Below the pieces are notes generated by a model. The model did not search any database. It was not told the origin of the DNA and was given only the letters and a program-made list of their open reading frames with translations. From the NCBI RefSeq assembly GCF_041262525.1, contig NZ_JBGCCK010000010.1:191049-255048 (forward strand): DNA of 64,000 nucleotides. The letters run 5' to 3'. A program made the position numbers and the translations under genes. Source of the DNA: Streptacidiphilus sp041262525. Lineage in GTDB: Bacteria > Actinomycetota > Actinomycetes > Streptomycetales > Streptomycetaceae. This document shows positions 50,091-59,032 of this stretch, piece by piece (positions within the stretch are counted from its first letter, which is position 1; every line of letters begins with the position of its first letter).

Positions 50091-50664
50091 ATGGCGAACC
50101 CCCGCACCAGCGTCCACCGGATCAAGGTCACCCTTCGCGGGTCCCGACCGCCGATCTGGCGCCGACTGGAGGTTCCCTCCAGCGCCACGCTGCAACAGGT
50201 CCACCACATGGTGCAGGAAGCCTTCGGCTGGCAGGACTCCCACCTGTGGGTCTTCGAGACCCCGGCCGGTGACTTCGGCATCCCCGACCCGGAGTTGGGC
50301 TATCGCAGCGCCGCCGCGAAGAAGCTCCGTGACGTCGCCCCCAGGCCGCGGACCGCGTCCGCTACACCTACGACTTCGGCGACGGCTGGGAGCACGACGT
50401 CCTCGTCGAGGCCGTCCACCCCGCCGAATCAGACACGACCTACCCCCAGTGCCTGGCAGGCCGCCGCGCCTGCCCGCCCGAGGACTGCGGAGGCATCTGG
50501 GGCTACGAGGACCTGCTGCGGATCCTCGCCGACCCCACAGACGACGAACACCAAGACCGCCTGGAATGGCTCGGCCTGGACAGCGCCGACCAGTTCGACC
50601 CCGTGGCCTTCGATCTCGCCGCAGTCAACGCTGCCCTCGCTGACCTGACCAAGGCCCGCCCGTG
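50091..50664 (+). pseudogene. plasmid pRiA4b ORF-3-like passenger gene with frameshift
   Basis: ATG 50091 starts HRIKVTLRGSRPPIWRRLEV, the usual N-terminus of PRiA4_ORF3-type proteins, followed by VHHMVQEAFGWQDSHLWVFE. At a run of C near 50338-50342 (DVAP) one base appears lost, and the next frame continues DRVRYTYDFGDGWEHDVLVE, CPPEDCGGIWGYEDLLRIL to a stop at 50662-50664. Restoring one C gives one intact protein of about 190 residues. Such genes are often carried by transposons; the role is unknown. Confidence 0.8.
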
Positions 50665-51009
50665 AAGCCACAGGTCCGCCACGTGGTCAGCGCGGTGCTG
50701 ACGGAGGGAACGGACGATTTCGTCCCCCTGGACACGCTGATCTGGCACGCACGGGCCACGGCGGGAGACCGGCTGGACTGCCCCGGCCTGGTCCACGACG
50801 TCGCCCTGGCCCTCGTCGAGGGCGGCCTGGCCAAGATCGGCGAACTCGGTGACCGGATCATCCCCTGGCCGGGCACCCCCGAGCAGGTCGCCAGCCGACT
50901 CGTGGCCCAGTGCGCACACTTCGACTGGCAACCGCAGGGCGCCGGCTGCTGGATCGAGAACACCCCAGCGGGAGACGCATGGGTCCAACGACCGACCAAA
51001 GAGGCATGA
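50662..51009 (+). CDS. small passenger protein of the IS630 element
   Basis: 115 residues from GTG 50662, which overlaps the stop of the pRiA4b-type gene (GTGA). The product is soluble: VVSAVLTEGTDDFVPLDTLI and IGELGDRIIPWPGTPEQVAS are recognisable segments, without known motif. It ends 14 bases before the right inverted repeat, so it is inside the element. Function unknown. Confidence 0.6.
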   Translation: MKPQVRHVVSAVLTEGTDDFVPLDTLIWHARATAGDRLDCPGLVHDVALALVEGGLAKIGELGDRIIPWPGTPEQVASRLVAQCAHFDWQPQGAGCWIENTPAGDAWVQRPTKEA

Positions 51010-51023
51010 CCAGCGTCCAGTCA

Positions 51024-51053
51024 GACCCCCGCAAGATCAACGCGTTGCTGCAC
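51024..51053. repeat. right terminal inverted repeat of the IS630 element
   Basis: 30 bases ending CGTTGCTGCAC, followed by the duplicated TA inside CTAG. Confidence 0.93.
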
Positions 51054-51055
51054 TA

Positions 51056-51295
51056 GTCAACGCCGCGAGCGCCTCCGGCCCCGTGGGCGTGGTGGTCGCC
51101 TACGAGGCCGACGAGATCGACCCGTCCAGCCGAACCGGATGGAGCGTCGTCGTCAGCGGATACGCGACCCTGGTCCCCGACCCCCAGGAACTGGCCGACT
51201 ACGCCATCCTGCTACGCCCCTGGACCGATCACACGATGGATCACACCATCCGCGTCCACCGCGAGATCGTCACGGCATTCCGGCTCAGTACCTGA
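51056..51295 (+). pseudogene. 3' part of the IS630-interrupted PPOX-like gene
   Basis: The frame reads VNAASASGPVGVVVAYEADE, then RTGWSVVVSGYATLVPDPQE and ends ITAFRLST-type sequence with TGA at 51293-51295. It is the continuation of 48710-48905; precise excision would give an intact frame across the join. Confidence 0.8.
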
Positions 51296-51431
51296 CCACG
51301 GAGGTACGGGTCTTCCGACATCCGGAAGCCGGGCGGGGATGCGCGCCGAGGCGTGAGCGGAGCGGCGGTCCCATACGGGCGACACGCCTGGATGAGCCGG
51401 CCGGCGGGCCCGCCCCAGGCTTCGTCCCGAC

Positions 51432-51734
51432 TCAGTCCTGGAAGGTCCGTTCGTTGAGCAGGTCGAGGTTGCGGAACGCCGGGGGGCCGTCGCACAGCGC
51501 CGCGAGCTGCGCCGCGAACTCCGTCGTCTCGGGGCGGTTGGAGTTGTCCATCGCCTGCTCGTAGGACGGGAACTCCACGATGTTCAGGTACACGTTCTCC
51601 TTGTCACGGTCACGGGCCTGCAGGGCCCGCGACGCCAGACGGTTGCCCGCGTTCTTTTCGACCCAGGCGTCCAGCAGGGCATTGAACTCGTCAATCCGAC
51701 TGGTCTTGAACTCAATGATCTGAACGAACTTCAT
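51432..51734 (-). CDS. dimeric alpha-beta barrel (antibiotic-biosynthesis-monooxygenase-like) protein
   Basis: 100 residues: MKFVQIIEFKTSRIDEFNAL, DRDKENVYLNIVEFPSYEQA and the C-terminal ALCDGPPAFRNLDLLNERTF. The strand-helix pattern and small size match the ABM-like ferredoxin fold. AAGGAGG lies just upstream of ATG 51734. No catalytic residues can be named. Confidence 0.7.
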   Translation of the reverse strand: MKFVQIIEFKTSRIDEFNALLDAWVEKNAGNRLASRALQARDRDKENVYLNIVEFPSYEQAMDNSNRPETTEFAAQLAALCDGPPAFRNLDLLNERTFQD

Positions 51735-51881
51735 CGCTCGGTCCCTCCTTGACTCAGCGGCACCGCAGCCGGCTGCCTCCTCCAGCGTCCATCAGACGCG
51801 GGCGCCGTGCGCGTCGCCTCGCCGCCCCCGACCCGAATGGCCGCGCGCCCAGGCCCCGACGCTACTTGCCCCCTCTGCGGG

Positions 51882-51906
51882 GGCCTCCCGGATCAGGCGG
51901 GAGGCC
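51882..51906 (-). terminator. hairpin terminator of the ScyD/ScyE gene
   Basis: 9-bp stem GGCCTCCCG/CGGGAGGCC with a 7-base loop, 75 bases past the stop of the minus-strand gene. Confidence 0.65.
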
Positions 51907-51980
51907 GTTATCCGAGGTAGTGCCCGCCAAGCAGTCGCGAGTGACGACACAGCGGAACCCTCACCCCGGCTTGAAGTCTG

Positions 51981-53147
51981 CTACTGCCGGATGCGGACAA
52001 CCTGACCGCCGGTGGAGCAAAGGTGCGGACCCATCCCAGTCACCGGAGCAATGCTGCAGTTGGACACGTAGATCGAACCGTCCACTCCCACAGCCAAACC
52101 GGAAGGGAAGAACAACGTGCCGACCCCCAGGTGAGTACGGTGGCCCCAGCGGTCGATCCGCACGACGTCACCCGCAGGACTGGCCGTCGGACCGAAGTTC
52201 AACCCGTGCACCTGGAACTCCGTGGCATAGAAGGCGCCGTCCTCACCAAAGCCGCAGCCCTGGACGGTGGTCAGCCCCGTGGCCCACACCGTCGGCTGGT
52301 GGCCCGGCGCAACGCGCCATACGCGCGCCCCACCAGGAGAGGCCGAACCGCCAAGCAACTCCCCCACGTACAGCGCGCCGTCCGGACCACGGGCGACGCA
52401 TGTGGGCACGGAGTCGGTCTGCGACTTTGCCGGCACCGGGAAGAACGCCTCCACGTGTGCCTTGCCGTTCCGCTTCACCTGGTCCAGGAGGTTCGATCCC
52501 GCATCGGCGACAAAGACACGGCCCCGGGAGAAGAGGACTGCGTTGGGGTTCGCGTCGGGGAAGTCATGGGGCGCAAGATTCACCCGCGCGGACGTCCACG
52601 TCCAGTCCTGGTCGCCGACGTCCGACAGGTCCTTCACGCTCCCGTTGTGCTTCACCAGCACGAGGTGCCCGAGCTGGGCCAACCCCGCCCGCCGCAGGTT
52701 GTTCGGGATTGCGCCCTTCGGCGGCACTACGTGCGAACTCTCGCCGAACAGGCCGAAGAACGTGTCATCGGGACCATGGGAGACCGACACCGGCCCCTCG
52801 GCTGCGATTCCGCCGGGACCGGAGGCGGAAATCAGGTGGGTGACGACGCGCCTGACGGTGCCGCTGTCACTCACTTGGTCGAACGAGCCGGTCAGGCCGA
52901 CGCACGTGGTGCCCGACAGGCCTCCCGGGACGCACACGGTGCCGCCGGATCCCGCCTCCGCGAGGTAGAGGCTGCCATCCGGCCCAGCCGACAGGCCACG
53001 CGGATTGCCCAGATGGTCAGCCACTACGGTGATCTTGGATCCGTGCTGGGGACCTTGCGCGCTCGCGGCTGGCGCCACTGCCGTCCCAAGTGCTCCAGCG
53101 AGCCCACTCGCGGCCAGGAGCGCGATCCGCCTACGCCAACGCCTCAT
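51981..53147 (-). CDS. secreted ScyD/ScyE-family beta-propeller protein
   Basis: 388 residues. Signal peptide at ~1-31 (RRIALLAASGLAGALGTAVAPAASA). The rest is repeated beta-propeller units: GNPRGLSAGPDGSLYLAEAG, VARGPDGALYVGELLGGSA, GFGEDGAFYATEFQ, FFPSGLAVGVDGSIYVSNCS. This is the pattern of ScyD/ScyE-type secreted proteins, whose role outside scytonemin clusters is unknown. GGGAGA precedes the ATG. Confidence 0.85.
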   Translation of the reverse strand: MRRWRRRIALLAASGLAGALGTAVAPAASAQGPQHGSKITVVADHLGNPRGLSAGPDGSLYLAEAGSGGTVCVPGGLSGTTCVGLTGSFDQVSDSGTVRRVVTHLISASGPGGIAAEGPVSVSHGPDDTFFGLFGESSHVVPPKGAIPNNLRRAGLAQLGHLVLVKHNGSVKDLSDVGDQDWTWTSARVNLAPHDFPDANPNAVLFSRGRVFVADAGSNLLDQVKRNGKAHVEAFFPVPAKSQTDSVPTCVARGPDGALYVGELLGGSASPGGARVWRVAPGHQPTVWATGLTTVQGCGFGEDGAFYATEFQVHGLNFGPTASPAGDVVRIDRWGHRTHLGVGTLFFPSGLAVGVDGSIYVSNCSIAPVTGMGPHLCSTGGQVVRIRQ

Positions 53148-53612
53148 GCGTTCTCCCTACATTGCCTTGGTGCACCTGCGGTCAAGACCAGGTCGCCAGA
53201 CGACCTCCTGGGTGCAGCGACAGCAGGCAACGCTCCGGACACGCAGCAGGAACGTCGTACGTCGCCCAGGCAGCATGGCTCACTGCCATACCGTTTATGC
53301 CGACGAGATGAAATTCCACCCCCGTGCAGTACAGCGCTCCAAACAGGCGATCGGCCGCGCAGCCCTGGCCAGCCTCCTGCCGCCGGGACAGCGCCGGCGC
53401 GTGAAGGCCCGCGTCCGCGGGCACCTTCAACACCGGCAAGGTTCTGCGGTCGTCCCAGGCCTACACCCTCGACTTCGAGATTCTCAAAGACGGGGCCGTT
53501 GCCCCTTCCCTGGTCGGTCGCCTGCGGGGTGGACGCCACCCATGCCCAGAGCATCCCCGTATCTCTGCGGCGGTGACCGGCCGGCCTGCGGCACCGGGCC
53601 TATGCTGGAGCT
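53148..53612. other. 465 bases with degraded coding fragments
   Basis: A plus-strand frame at about 53300-53410 reads KFHPRAVQRSKQAIGRAALA SLLPPGQ-type sequence, and another at about 53420-53490 reads TGKVLRSSQAYTLDFEIL. They look like transposase or other gene debris but I could not assign a family. The right edge precedes the cupin gene. Confidence 0.35.
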
Positions 53613-54095
53613 GTGGACACCGTCGAGCCGGGCGCGACGCCGGACTGGCGAACCGAGGGTGTGCGGGTCGTTCCCGGCGACGCGCTCGACGCGAACACCC
53701 CGCAGACGCCGGGGATGCATCGGGCCGCGGCGATCAACCAAGCGCGGGCGGGCTCAGAGAAGCTGTGGGCCGGCACTGTCGCCATCCACCTCGGCGCAAG
53801 GTCGGGGGCACACCACCACGGCGAGTTGGAGAGCGTGATCTACGTGCTCCGCGGTCGTGCCCGCATGCGGTGGGGTGCGAACCTGGAGTTCACCGCCGAA
53901 GCCGGACCCGGCAGCTTCATCTTCGTGCCACCGTTCGTGCCACATCAGGAGATCAACGCTCTCGACGACCGGCTTCTCGAATGCGTGGTGATCCGCAGCG
54001 GCCAGGAACCCATCGTGGTCAACCTGGACATCACCGGGGTGGCCGAGCCCGAGACCGTCCCCTGGGTCGACCCCACCCACCCCGCGGGCGGCTGA
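53613..54095 (+). CDS. cupin-domain protein
   Basis: 160 residues. The cupin motif 1 is LGARSGAHHHGELESVIYVLRGRARMRW (two His, Glu) and motif 2 is GPGSFIFVPPFVPHQEIN (His). It resembles small stand-alone cupins with unknown substrate. GTG 53613 gives the longest form, with GGAG close upstream. It is followed by an HNH-endonuclease remnant 20 bases later. Confidence 0.8.
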   Translation: MDTVEPGATPDWRTEGVRVVPGDALDANTPQTPGMHRAAAINQARAGSEKLWAGTVAIHLGARSGAHHHGELESVIYVLRGRARMRWGANLEFTAEAGPGSFIFVPPFVPHQEINALDDRLLECVVIRSGQEPIVVNLDITGVAEPETVPWVDPTHPAGG

Positions 54096-54114
54096 GCGAG
54101 GGCAGGTGGTCGCC

Positions 54115-54695
54115 GTGAAGACCGGAACGCCCGCCTGGACAGACCCGTCACTGCTCCCCCGCATGGCCCGGGTCTTGCTGGAACTTCACTTCCCGCCGTC
54201 CCTGCACGAGGACCTGTGCCAGGCCGTCGGCCTCTAACTCGAGCCGGCCGAGACAGTCGCCTCGTCCAACGCGTCCCGACCTCGGCGGCGCGACAGCAGA
54301 ATGCGCGAACTCGTCCTGACCGCCTACGAGTACCAGTGCGCCTTCTGCGGCTACGACGGCCGCATCGGGACTGTCCCCGTATGCCTCGAAGCAGCACACC
54401 TACGCTGGTGGGCCTTCGACGGCCCCGCCAGGTCGACAACGGACTGTGCCTGTGCTCACTACACCACAAGCTCTTCGACAAGGGCGTCCTCGGCCTCGCC
54501 AACGACGACACCGTCACGGTCTCCCAACGCTTCGTCTCAGCAAACCCCGCCGGACGCCAGGTGATCGACCTGACCGGCCGGCCGCTGCGCGGCCCGCAGC
54601 CCGGCGCGGCACGCGTCCACCCCCAACACCGCACCCGGCACACCCAACAGGTGTTCCACGGAGTCCCCCGCCCCCGCGCGCCCGCCGAGCGATAG
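54115..54695 (+). pseudogene. broken SBD-HNH endonuclease (ScoMcrA-like, type IV restriction)
   Basis: The frame opens with WTDPSLLPRMARVLLELHFP and LHEDLCQAVGL, like the end of the sulfur-binding domain, then a TAA stop at 54236. It continues RELVLTAYEYQCAFCGYDGR, TVPVCLEAAHLRWWAFDGP; a shift near 54427 leads to QVDNGLCLCSLHHKLFDKGVLG and GRPLRGPQPG. The HNH residues (AAH, CSLHH) and the zinc Cys pairs are recognisable. The 5' third of the gene is missing. Intact relatives cut phosphorothioated or methylated DNA. Confidence 0.8.
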
Positions 54696-54805
54696 TCATC
54701 CCCGGTCAGGGTCCCCAAGCACGGGGCAACGCCAGGACCGCGGAGGTTACCCTGCGTCACTCCGACTGGAAATCAGCAGATCTTCCTCCTGATGTCCGAT
54801 AAATC

Positions 54806-54961
54806 ATGATCCGCATGGGCGGCCAGGACTACTACCTGCGCAAGATCGCCGAGGGGAAGACGCCCTCCGAGGCCCGCCGGGCCTTGAAGCGACGGCTGTC
54901 CAACGTGGTCTACCGGATCATGAAACGCGACCATCACACCCGCCTCGCCGCCGCCGCTTGA
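54806..54961 (+). pseudogene. C-terminal fragment of an IS110-family transposase
   Basis: 51 residues: MGGQDYYLRKIAEGKTPSEA, RRALKRRLSNVVYRIMKRD. This is the usual C-terminus of IS110/IS116/IS902 transposases. No other part of the gene is near, so it is a remnant of a lost insertion between the HNH remnant and the pyrimidine operon. Confidence 0.7.
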
Positions 54962-55111
54962 CACACAGAGGCGCTATTAGGTCACAGGCTCCCGACCGGC
55001 GCGGTGCGTACTGGCACCGCCCGGACGGCCGACGATTCAACCCAAGGACAGCCGGAGCGTCAGTCAGTCGGAGGGTCAGACCCCCGAGCGGTGCCATCTA
55101 CATCCTCACTG

Positions 55112-56143
55112 TCAGTCGATGTGGGGTCGGCCTCTCAGGACGGGGATGATCTGCTCGCCGTAGGCGTCGATGGTCGACTCGACGGCGTCGTGCATGGCGT
55201 AGATCGCGAACTGGTCCACGCCGAGGGACCGCAGGTGTTCCAGCTTCTCCAGGTGCGCGGACACCGGTCCGACCAGGCAGAAGCGGTCGACGATCTCGTC
55301 CGGGACGAAGGCGGTGTCCGGATTGCCCGCCCGCCCGTGGTGGGAGTAGTCGTAGCCTTGGCGCTCCTTGATGTAGTCGGTGAGCGCGTCGGGCACCAGC
55401 CCGCTGTGCTCTCCGTAGCGGGAGACCAGGTCGGCGACGTGGTTGCCGACCATGCCGCCGAACCAGCGGCACTGCTCACGCGCGTGCGCGAGCTGCTCCT
55501 CGCTGCCGTCGGTCACGTACGCCGGGGCGGCGACGCAGACGGTCACGGACGCCGGGTCGCGCCCGGCCTGCTCGGCCGCGGAACGCACCGCCTTGACCAT
55601 CCACTCCGTCAGGAACGGGTCGGCCAGCTGCAGGATGAAGCCATCGGCCTGACGGCCCGTCAGCTCCAGCGCCTTGGGTCCGTAGGCGCCCATCCAGATC
55701 GGCAGCTTCGGCTCGCCGCTGATCCAGGGGATCTGCATCACCGTGCCGTCGACCTCGGCCTCGCGTCCCTCGGCGAGCTCCTTGATGACGTGCATGGCGT
55801 GCGAGAGCCGCTCCAGCGTGGCCGGCTTGCGGCCCGCGACGCGCTGGGCGGAGTCGCCGCGTCCGATGCCGCAGACCGTGCGGTTGCCGAACATGTCGTT
55901 CAGCGTAGCGAAGAGCGAGGCGGTGACCTCCCAGGTGCGGGTGACCGGGTTCGTCACCATGGGGCCCACCGTCAACCGCTCGGTCTGCGCGAGGATCTGG
56001 CTGTAGATCACGAACGGCTCCTGCCACAGCACGCAGGAGTCGAAGGTCCAGCCGTGGGTGAAGCCGGCCGCCTCGGCCCGCTGCATCCGCTCGACGAGCA
56101 GGCGGGCCGGGGGGTCGGTCTGGAGCACGAGGCCGATGTCCAT
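55112..56143 (-). CDS. LLM-class F420-dependent-type oxidoreductase (TIGR03842-like)
   Basis: 343 residues of luciferase-like TIM barrel: MDIGLVLQTDPPARLLVERM, GPMVTNPVTRTWEVTASLFA, VCGIGRGDSAQRVAG, PIWMGAYGPKALELTGRQAD. The group occurs with dihydropyrimidinase genes in actinobacteria. It is the last gene of the operon that starts at 59917, 41 bases after dihydropyrimidinase. It may take the place of NADPH-dependent dihydropyrimidine dehydrogenase, which is not in the window, but this is inference. Confidence 0.85.
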   Translation of the reverse strand: MDIGLVLQTDPPARLLVERMQRAEAAGFTHGWTFDSCVLWQEPFVIYSQILAQTERLTVGPMVTNPVTRTWEVTASLFATLNDMFGNRTVCGIGRGDSAQRVAGRKPATLERLSHAMHVIKELAEGREAEVDGTVMQIPWISGEPKLPIWMGAYGPKALELTGRQADGFILQLADPFLTEWMVKAVRSAAEQAGRDPASVTVCVAAPAYVTDGSEEQLAHAREQCRWFGGMVGNHVADLVSRYGEHSGLVPDALTDYIKERQGYDYSHHGRAGNPDTAFVPDEIVDRFCLVGPVSAHLEKLEHLRSLGVDQFAIYAMHDAVESTIDAYGEQIIPVLRGRPHID

Positions 56144-56184
56144 GCGGAAGCGCCCTTTCAGATCACGTTCAGATCAGGTACTGC

Positions 56185-57597
56185 TCAGATCAGGTACTGG
56201 GAGGTGCTGCGCGGCAGGTACGCGCCGTGGCCGGCCCGGCCGAGGTACCGGCCCCGGTCGACGACGGTCGTGCCGCGCGAGAGGACGGTGCGGGCCCGGC
56301 CGGTGACCTGCCTGCCCTCGTAGGCCGAGTAGTCGACGTTCATGTGGTGAGTGGCGGCGGACATCGTGTAGCGGTCGTGCGGGTCGAAGACGACGATGTC
56401 CGCGTCCGCGCCGGGCGCGATGGTGCCCTTGCGGGGGTAAAGGCCGAACATCCGGGCCGGGGTTGCGCAGGCCAGCTCGATCCAGCGGCGGCGGGAGAGG
56501 TGCCCGTCGAGGACGGCCTGGTGCAGCAGGTCCATCCGGTTCTCGACGCCCGGCAGCCCGTTCGGGATCTTCGAGAAGTCCCCTCGGCCCAGCTCCTTCT
56601 GCCCGACGAAACAGAACGGGCAGTGGTCGGTCGAGACCACGGACAGATCGTTGGTGCGCAGCGCGCGCCAGAGCGCGGCCTGGTGCTCCTTCGGTCGCAG
56701 CGGCGTCGAGCAGACGTACTTGGCGCCCTCGAAGTCCGGCTCGGCCAGGTTGTCGGTGGAGAGGAAGAGGTACTGCGGGCAGGTCTCGCCGAAGACGTTG
56801 AGCCCGAGGTCCCGCGCCTGGGCCAGCTCGTTGACGGCCTGTTCGGCGGAGACGTGCACGACGTACAGCGGGGCGCCCGCCACCCGGGCGAGCTGGATCG
56901 CCCGGTGGGTGGCCTCCGCCTCCAGCAGCTCGCGGCGGACCTCGCCGTGGTAGCGGGGATCGGTATGCCCGGCGGCGAGGGCCTGTTCGACCAGCACGTC
57001 AATGGCGATGCCGTTCTCGGCGTGCATCATGATCAGCCCGCCGTTGGCGGCGGAGCGCTGCATGGCGCGCAGGATGCGGCCGTCGTCGCTGTAGAAGACG
57101 CCGGGGTAGGCCATGAACAGCTTGAAGGAGGTGACGCCCTCCTCCACCAGCACGTCCATCTCCTTGAGCACGTCCTGCGTGACATCGGACATGATCATGT
57201 GGAAGGCGTAGTCGATGGCGCACTTGCCCTCGGCCTTGGCGTGCCAGGCGTCCAGGCCCTCGCGCAGGCTGTGCCCGACGCCCTGCACGGCGAAGTCGAC
57301 GATCGTCGTGGTGCCGCCGAAGGCGGCGGCGCGGGTGCCCGTCTCGAAGGTGTCGGACGCGGAGGTGCCGCCGAAGGGCAGCTCCATGTGGGTGTGCGCG
57401 TCGACGCCGCCGGGGACGACGTAGCAGTCGGTGGCGTCGATCTCGTGCTCGGCCTGCCAGGCCCGGGCGGCGGCGCTGCCGTGCGCGGCGAGGGCGGCGA
57501 CGCGCTCGCCCTCGATCAGCACGTCGGCGTGGATCTCCTCGGCGGCGGTGACCACCAACCCGCCGCGGATGACGGTGCGTTCGTTGCTCGCTGTCAC
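56185..57597 (-). CDS. hydA: dihydropyrimidinase (hydantoinase)
   Basis: 470 residues of amidohydrolase. Metal site residues are HTHMELPFGG (HxH), the carboxylated Lys in SFKLFMAYPG, His in MHAEN and VVHVS, and Asp in STDHCPF. Length and motif order match D-hydantoinases/dihydropyrimidinases, which open dihydrouracil to N-carbamoyl-beta-alanine. GTG 57597 is chosen because GGGGAG lies 6 bases upstream. It lies between the aminotransferase and LLM genes of the same operon. Confidence 0.93.
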   Translation of the reverse strand: MTASNERTVIRGGLVVTAAEEIHADVLIEGERVAALAAHGSAAARAWQAEHEIDATDCYVVPGGVDAHTHMELPFGGTSASDTFETGTRAAAFGGTTTIVDFAVQGVGHSLREGLDAWHAKAEGKCAIDYAFHMIMSDVTQDVLKEMDVLVEEGVTSFKLFMAYPGVFYSDDGRILRAMQRSAANGGLIMMHAENGIAIDVLVEQALAAGHTDPRYHGEVRRELLEAEATHRAIQLARVAGAPLYVVHVSAEQAVNELAQARDLGLNVFGETCPQYLFLSTDNLAEPDFEGAKYVCSTPLRPKEHQAALWRALRTNDLSVVSTDHCPFCFVGQKELGRGDFSKIPNGLPGVENRMDLLHQAVLDGHLSRRRWIELACATPARMFGLYPRKGTIAPGADADIVVFDPHDRYTMSAATHHMNVDYSAYEGRQVTGRARTVLSRGTTVVDRGRYLGRAGHGAYLPRSTSQYLI

Positions 57598-57706
57598 AGC
57601 TTGCTCCCCGTTCGTGCTCCGCTTCGGCTCCGCGCCGGCCGCGTGCCCCCTTCGCTCGTCCCTCGCTCCGGGACCCCGCAACCTACGCTGCATCTCAGCT
57701 GGGCGC

Positions 57707-59026
57707 TCACAGCGCGTCCTCCATCTTCCGCAGCTCGCCCTGGGCCCGGTCGAGCGCCTGGACCAGGAGCTCGGCGCCCTGCTCGGCCTCGTCGGTGGTG
57801 AGCGAGAGCGGCGGCGCGACGCGCAGGACGTTGCCCTGCGGGCCGCCCTTGCCGATCAGCAGGCCGAGGTCACGGGCGTGTTCGAGGGCGAGCGCCGCGG
57901 CGGCGGCGGACGGCTCGCCGGAGCGGTCGACCAGCTCGACGCCGAGCATCAGTCCACGACCGCGCACCTCGCGGACGATCGGCAGCTGTCGCGTGCCCGT
58001 GTCGATCCGTTCGCGCAGCAGCGCGCCGACGCGGCGGGCGTTGCCCTGGAGGTCGTGCTCCAGCAGATGGCGCAGGTTGGCCAACGCGCCGGCGGTGGTG
58101 ACCGGGCTGCCACCGAAGGTGGAGATGGAGTTGGCGCCCAGACAGTCCATCAGCTCGGCGCGGGCCACGACGCCGCCGATGGAGAGGCCGTTGCCGAGCC
58201 CCTTGGCGAAGGTCAGCGCGTCGGGCGGCCCGGCGTCCGCGTGGGCCTGCCAGCCCCAGAAGTGGTCGCCGGTGCGTCCCCAGCCGGTCTGCACCTCGTC
58301 GCTGATCCACAGGATGCCGTGGCGGTCCAGCACCCGCTTGAACGCGGCGAAGAGGCCGTCAGGGCCGTGCGTGAAGCCGCCCACCCCCTGGATCGGCTCG
58401 GCGATCAGCGCGGCGACGGGCCCGCCGACCTGGCCGAGCATGTCCTCCAGATCGGCGGTGCAGGCCTCGATGAAGGCGTCGTCGTCCAGCTCCGCGAAGG
58501 GACCGCGGGTGCGCACGGAGCCGTGCACGTAGAGGGTCTGCAGCGGGGAGAGGCTGGTCGGCGACCAGGAGGTGTTGCCGGTGATGCCAATGGTGCTGAA
58601 GGAACGCCCGTGGTAGCTGTTGCGCATCGCCAGCACCTGGTTGGAGCGGCGGTAGCTGGTCGCCAGCAGCAGCGCGGCGTCGTTCGCCTCGGTGCCGGAG
58701 GTGGTGAAGAAGACCTTGGCGTCCGGGATCCCGGACAGCTCGGCGACCTGCTCGGCGAGGTCGACCATGGGCGTGGAGAGGTAGAGCGTCGAGCTGTGCA
58801 GGATGCGTCCGGCCTGTTCGGCTACGGCGCTGGTGACCTCGGGGAGCGCGTGGGCCGTCATGGTGGTGAGGATGCCGCCGAAGAAGTCCAGGTAGCGGCG
58901 CCCGTCGGCGCCCCAGACGTGGCGGCCCTCGCCATGGGTGAGCTCCAACGGTTCACGGTAGTAGAGCGCGAGCCAGGAGGGGGTGACCGCGCGGTGGCGG
59001 GCGAGCAAGGTCTCGTTCTCGCTCAT
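57707..59026 (-). CDS. class III PLP-dependent aminotransferase (beta-alanine type)
   Basis: 439 residues. The PLP motifs are FTTSGTEANDAALLLA, the Asp in ILWISDEVQTGWGRTG, and the Schiff-base Lys in ALTFAKGLGNGLSIGG. In this operon it most likely moves the amino group of beta-alanine to an oxoacid, giving malonate semialdehyde. It starts six bases after the nitrilase stop. Confidence 0.9.
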   Translation of the reverse strand: MSENETLLARHRAVTPSWLALYYREPLELTHGEGRHVWGADGRRYLDFFGGILTTMTAHALPEVTSAVAEQAGRILHSSTLYLSTPMVDLAEQVAELSGIPDAKVFFTTSGTEANDAALLLATSYRRSNQVLAMRNSYHGRSFSTIGITGNTSWSPTSLSPLQTLYVHGSVRTRGPFAELDDDAFIEACTADLEDMLGQVGGPVAALIAEPIQGVGGFTHGPDGLFAAFKRVLDRHGILWISDEVQTGWGRTGDHFWGWQAHADAGPPDALTFAKGLGNGLSIGGVVARAELMDCLGANSISTFGGSPVTTAGALANLRHLLEHDLQGNARRVGALLRERIDTGTRQLPIVREVRGRGLMLGVELVDRSGEPSAAAAALALEHARDLGLLIGKGGPQGNVLRVAPPLSLTTDEAEQGAELLVQALDRAQGELRKMEDAL

Positions 59027-59032
59027 CGGCGC

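Larger units (their letters stand above)
48906..51053 (-). mobile_element. IS630-family element with two passenger genes
   Basis: Ends are near-perfect 30-bp inverted repeats (48906-48935 and 51024-51053; 29 of 30 match; outer bases GTGCAGCAACGCGTTGAT). TA lies on both sides (48904-48905 and 51054-51055), within CTAG at each end, the IS630 target and duplication. Inside are the frameshifted transposase (minus strand) and, on the plus strand, a pRiA4b ORF-3-type gene and a small gene. Deleting the element plus one TA joins the flanks as ...GADL-VNAAS..., in frame. Confidence 0.93.
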
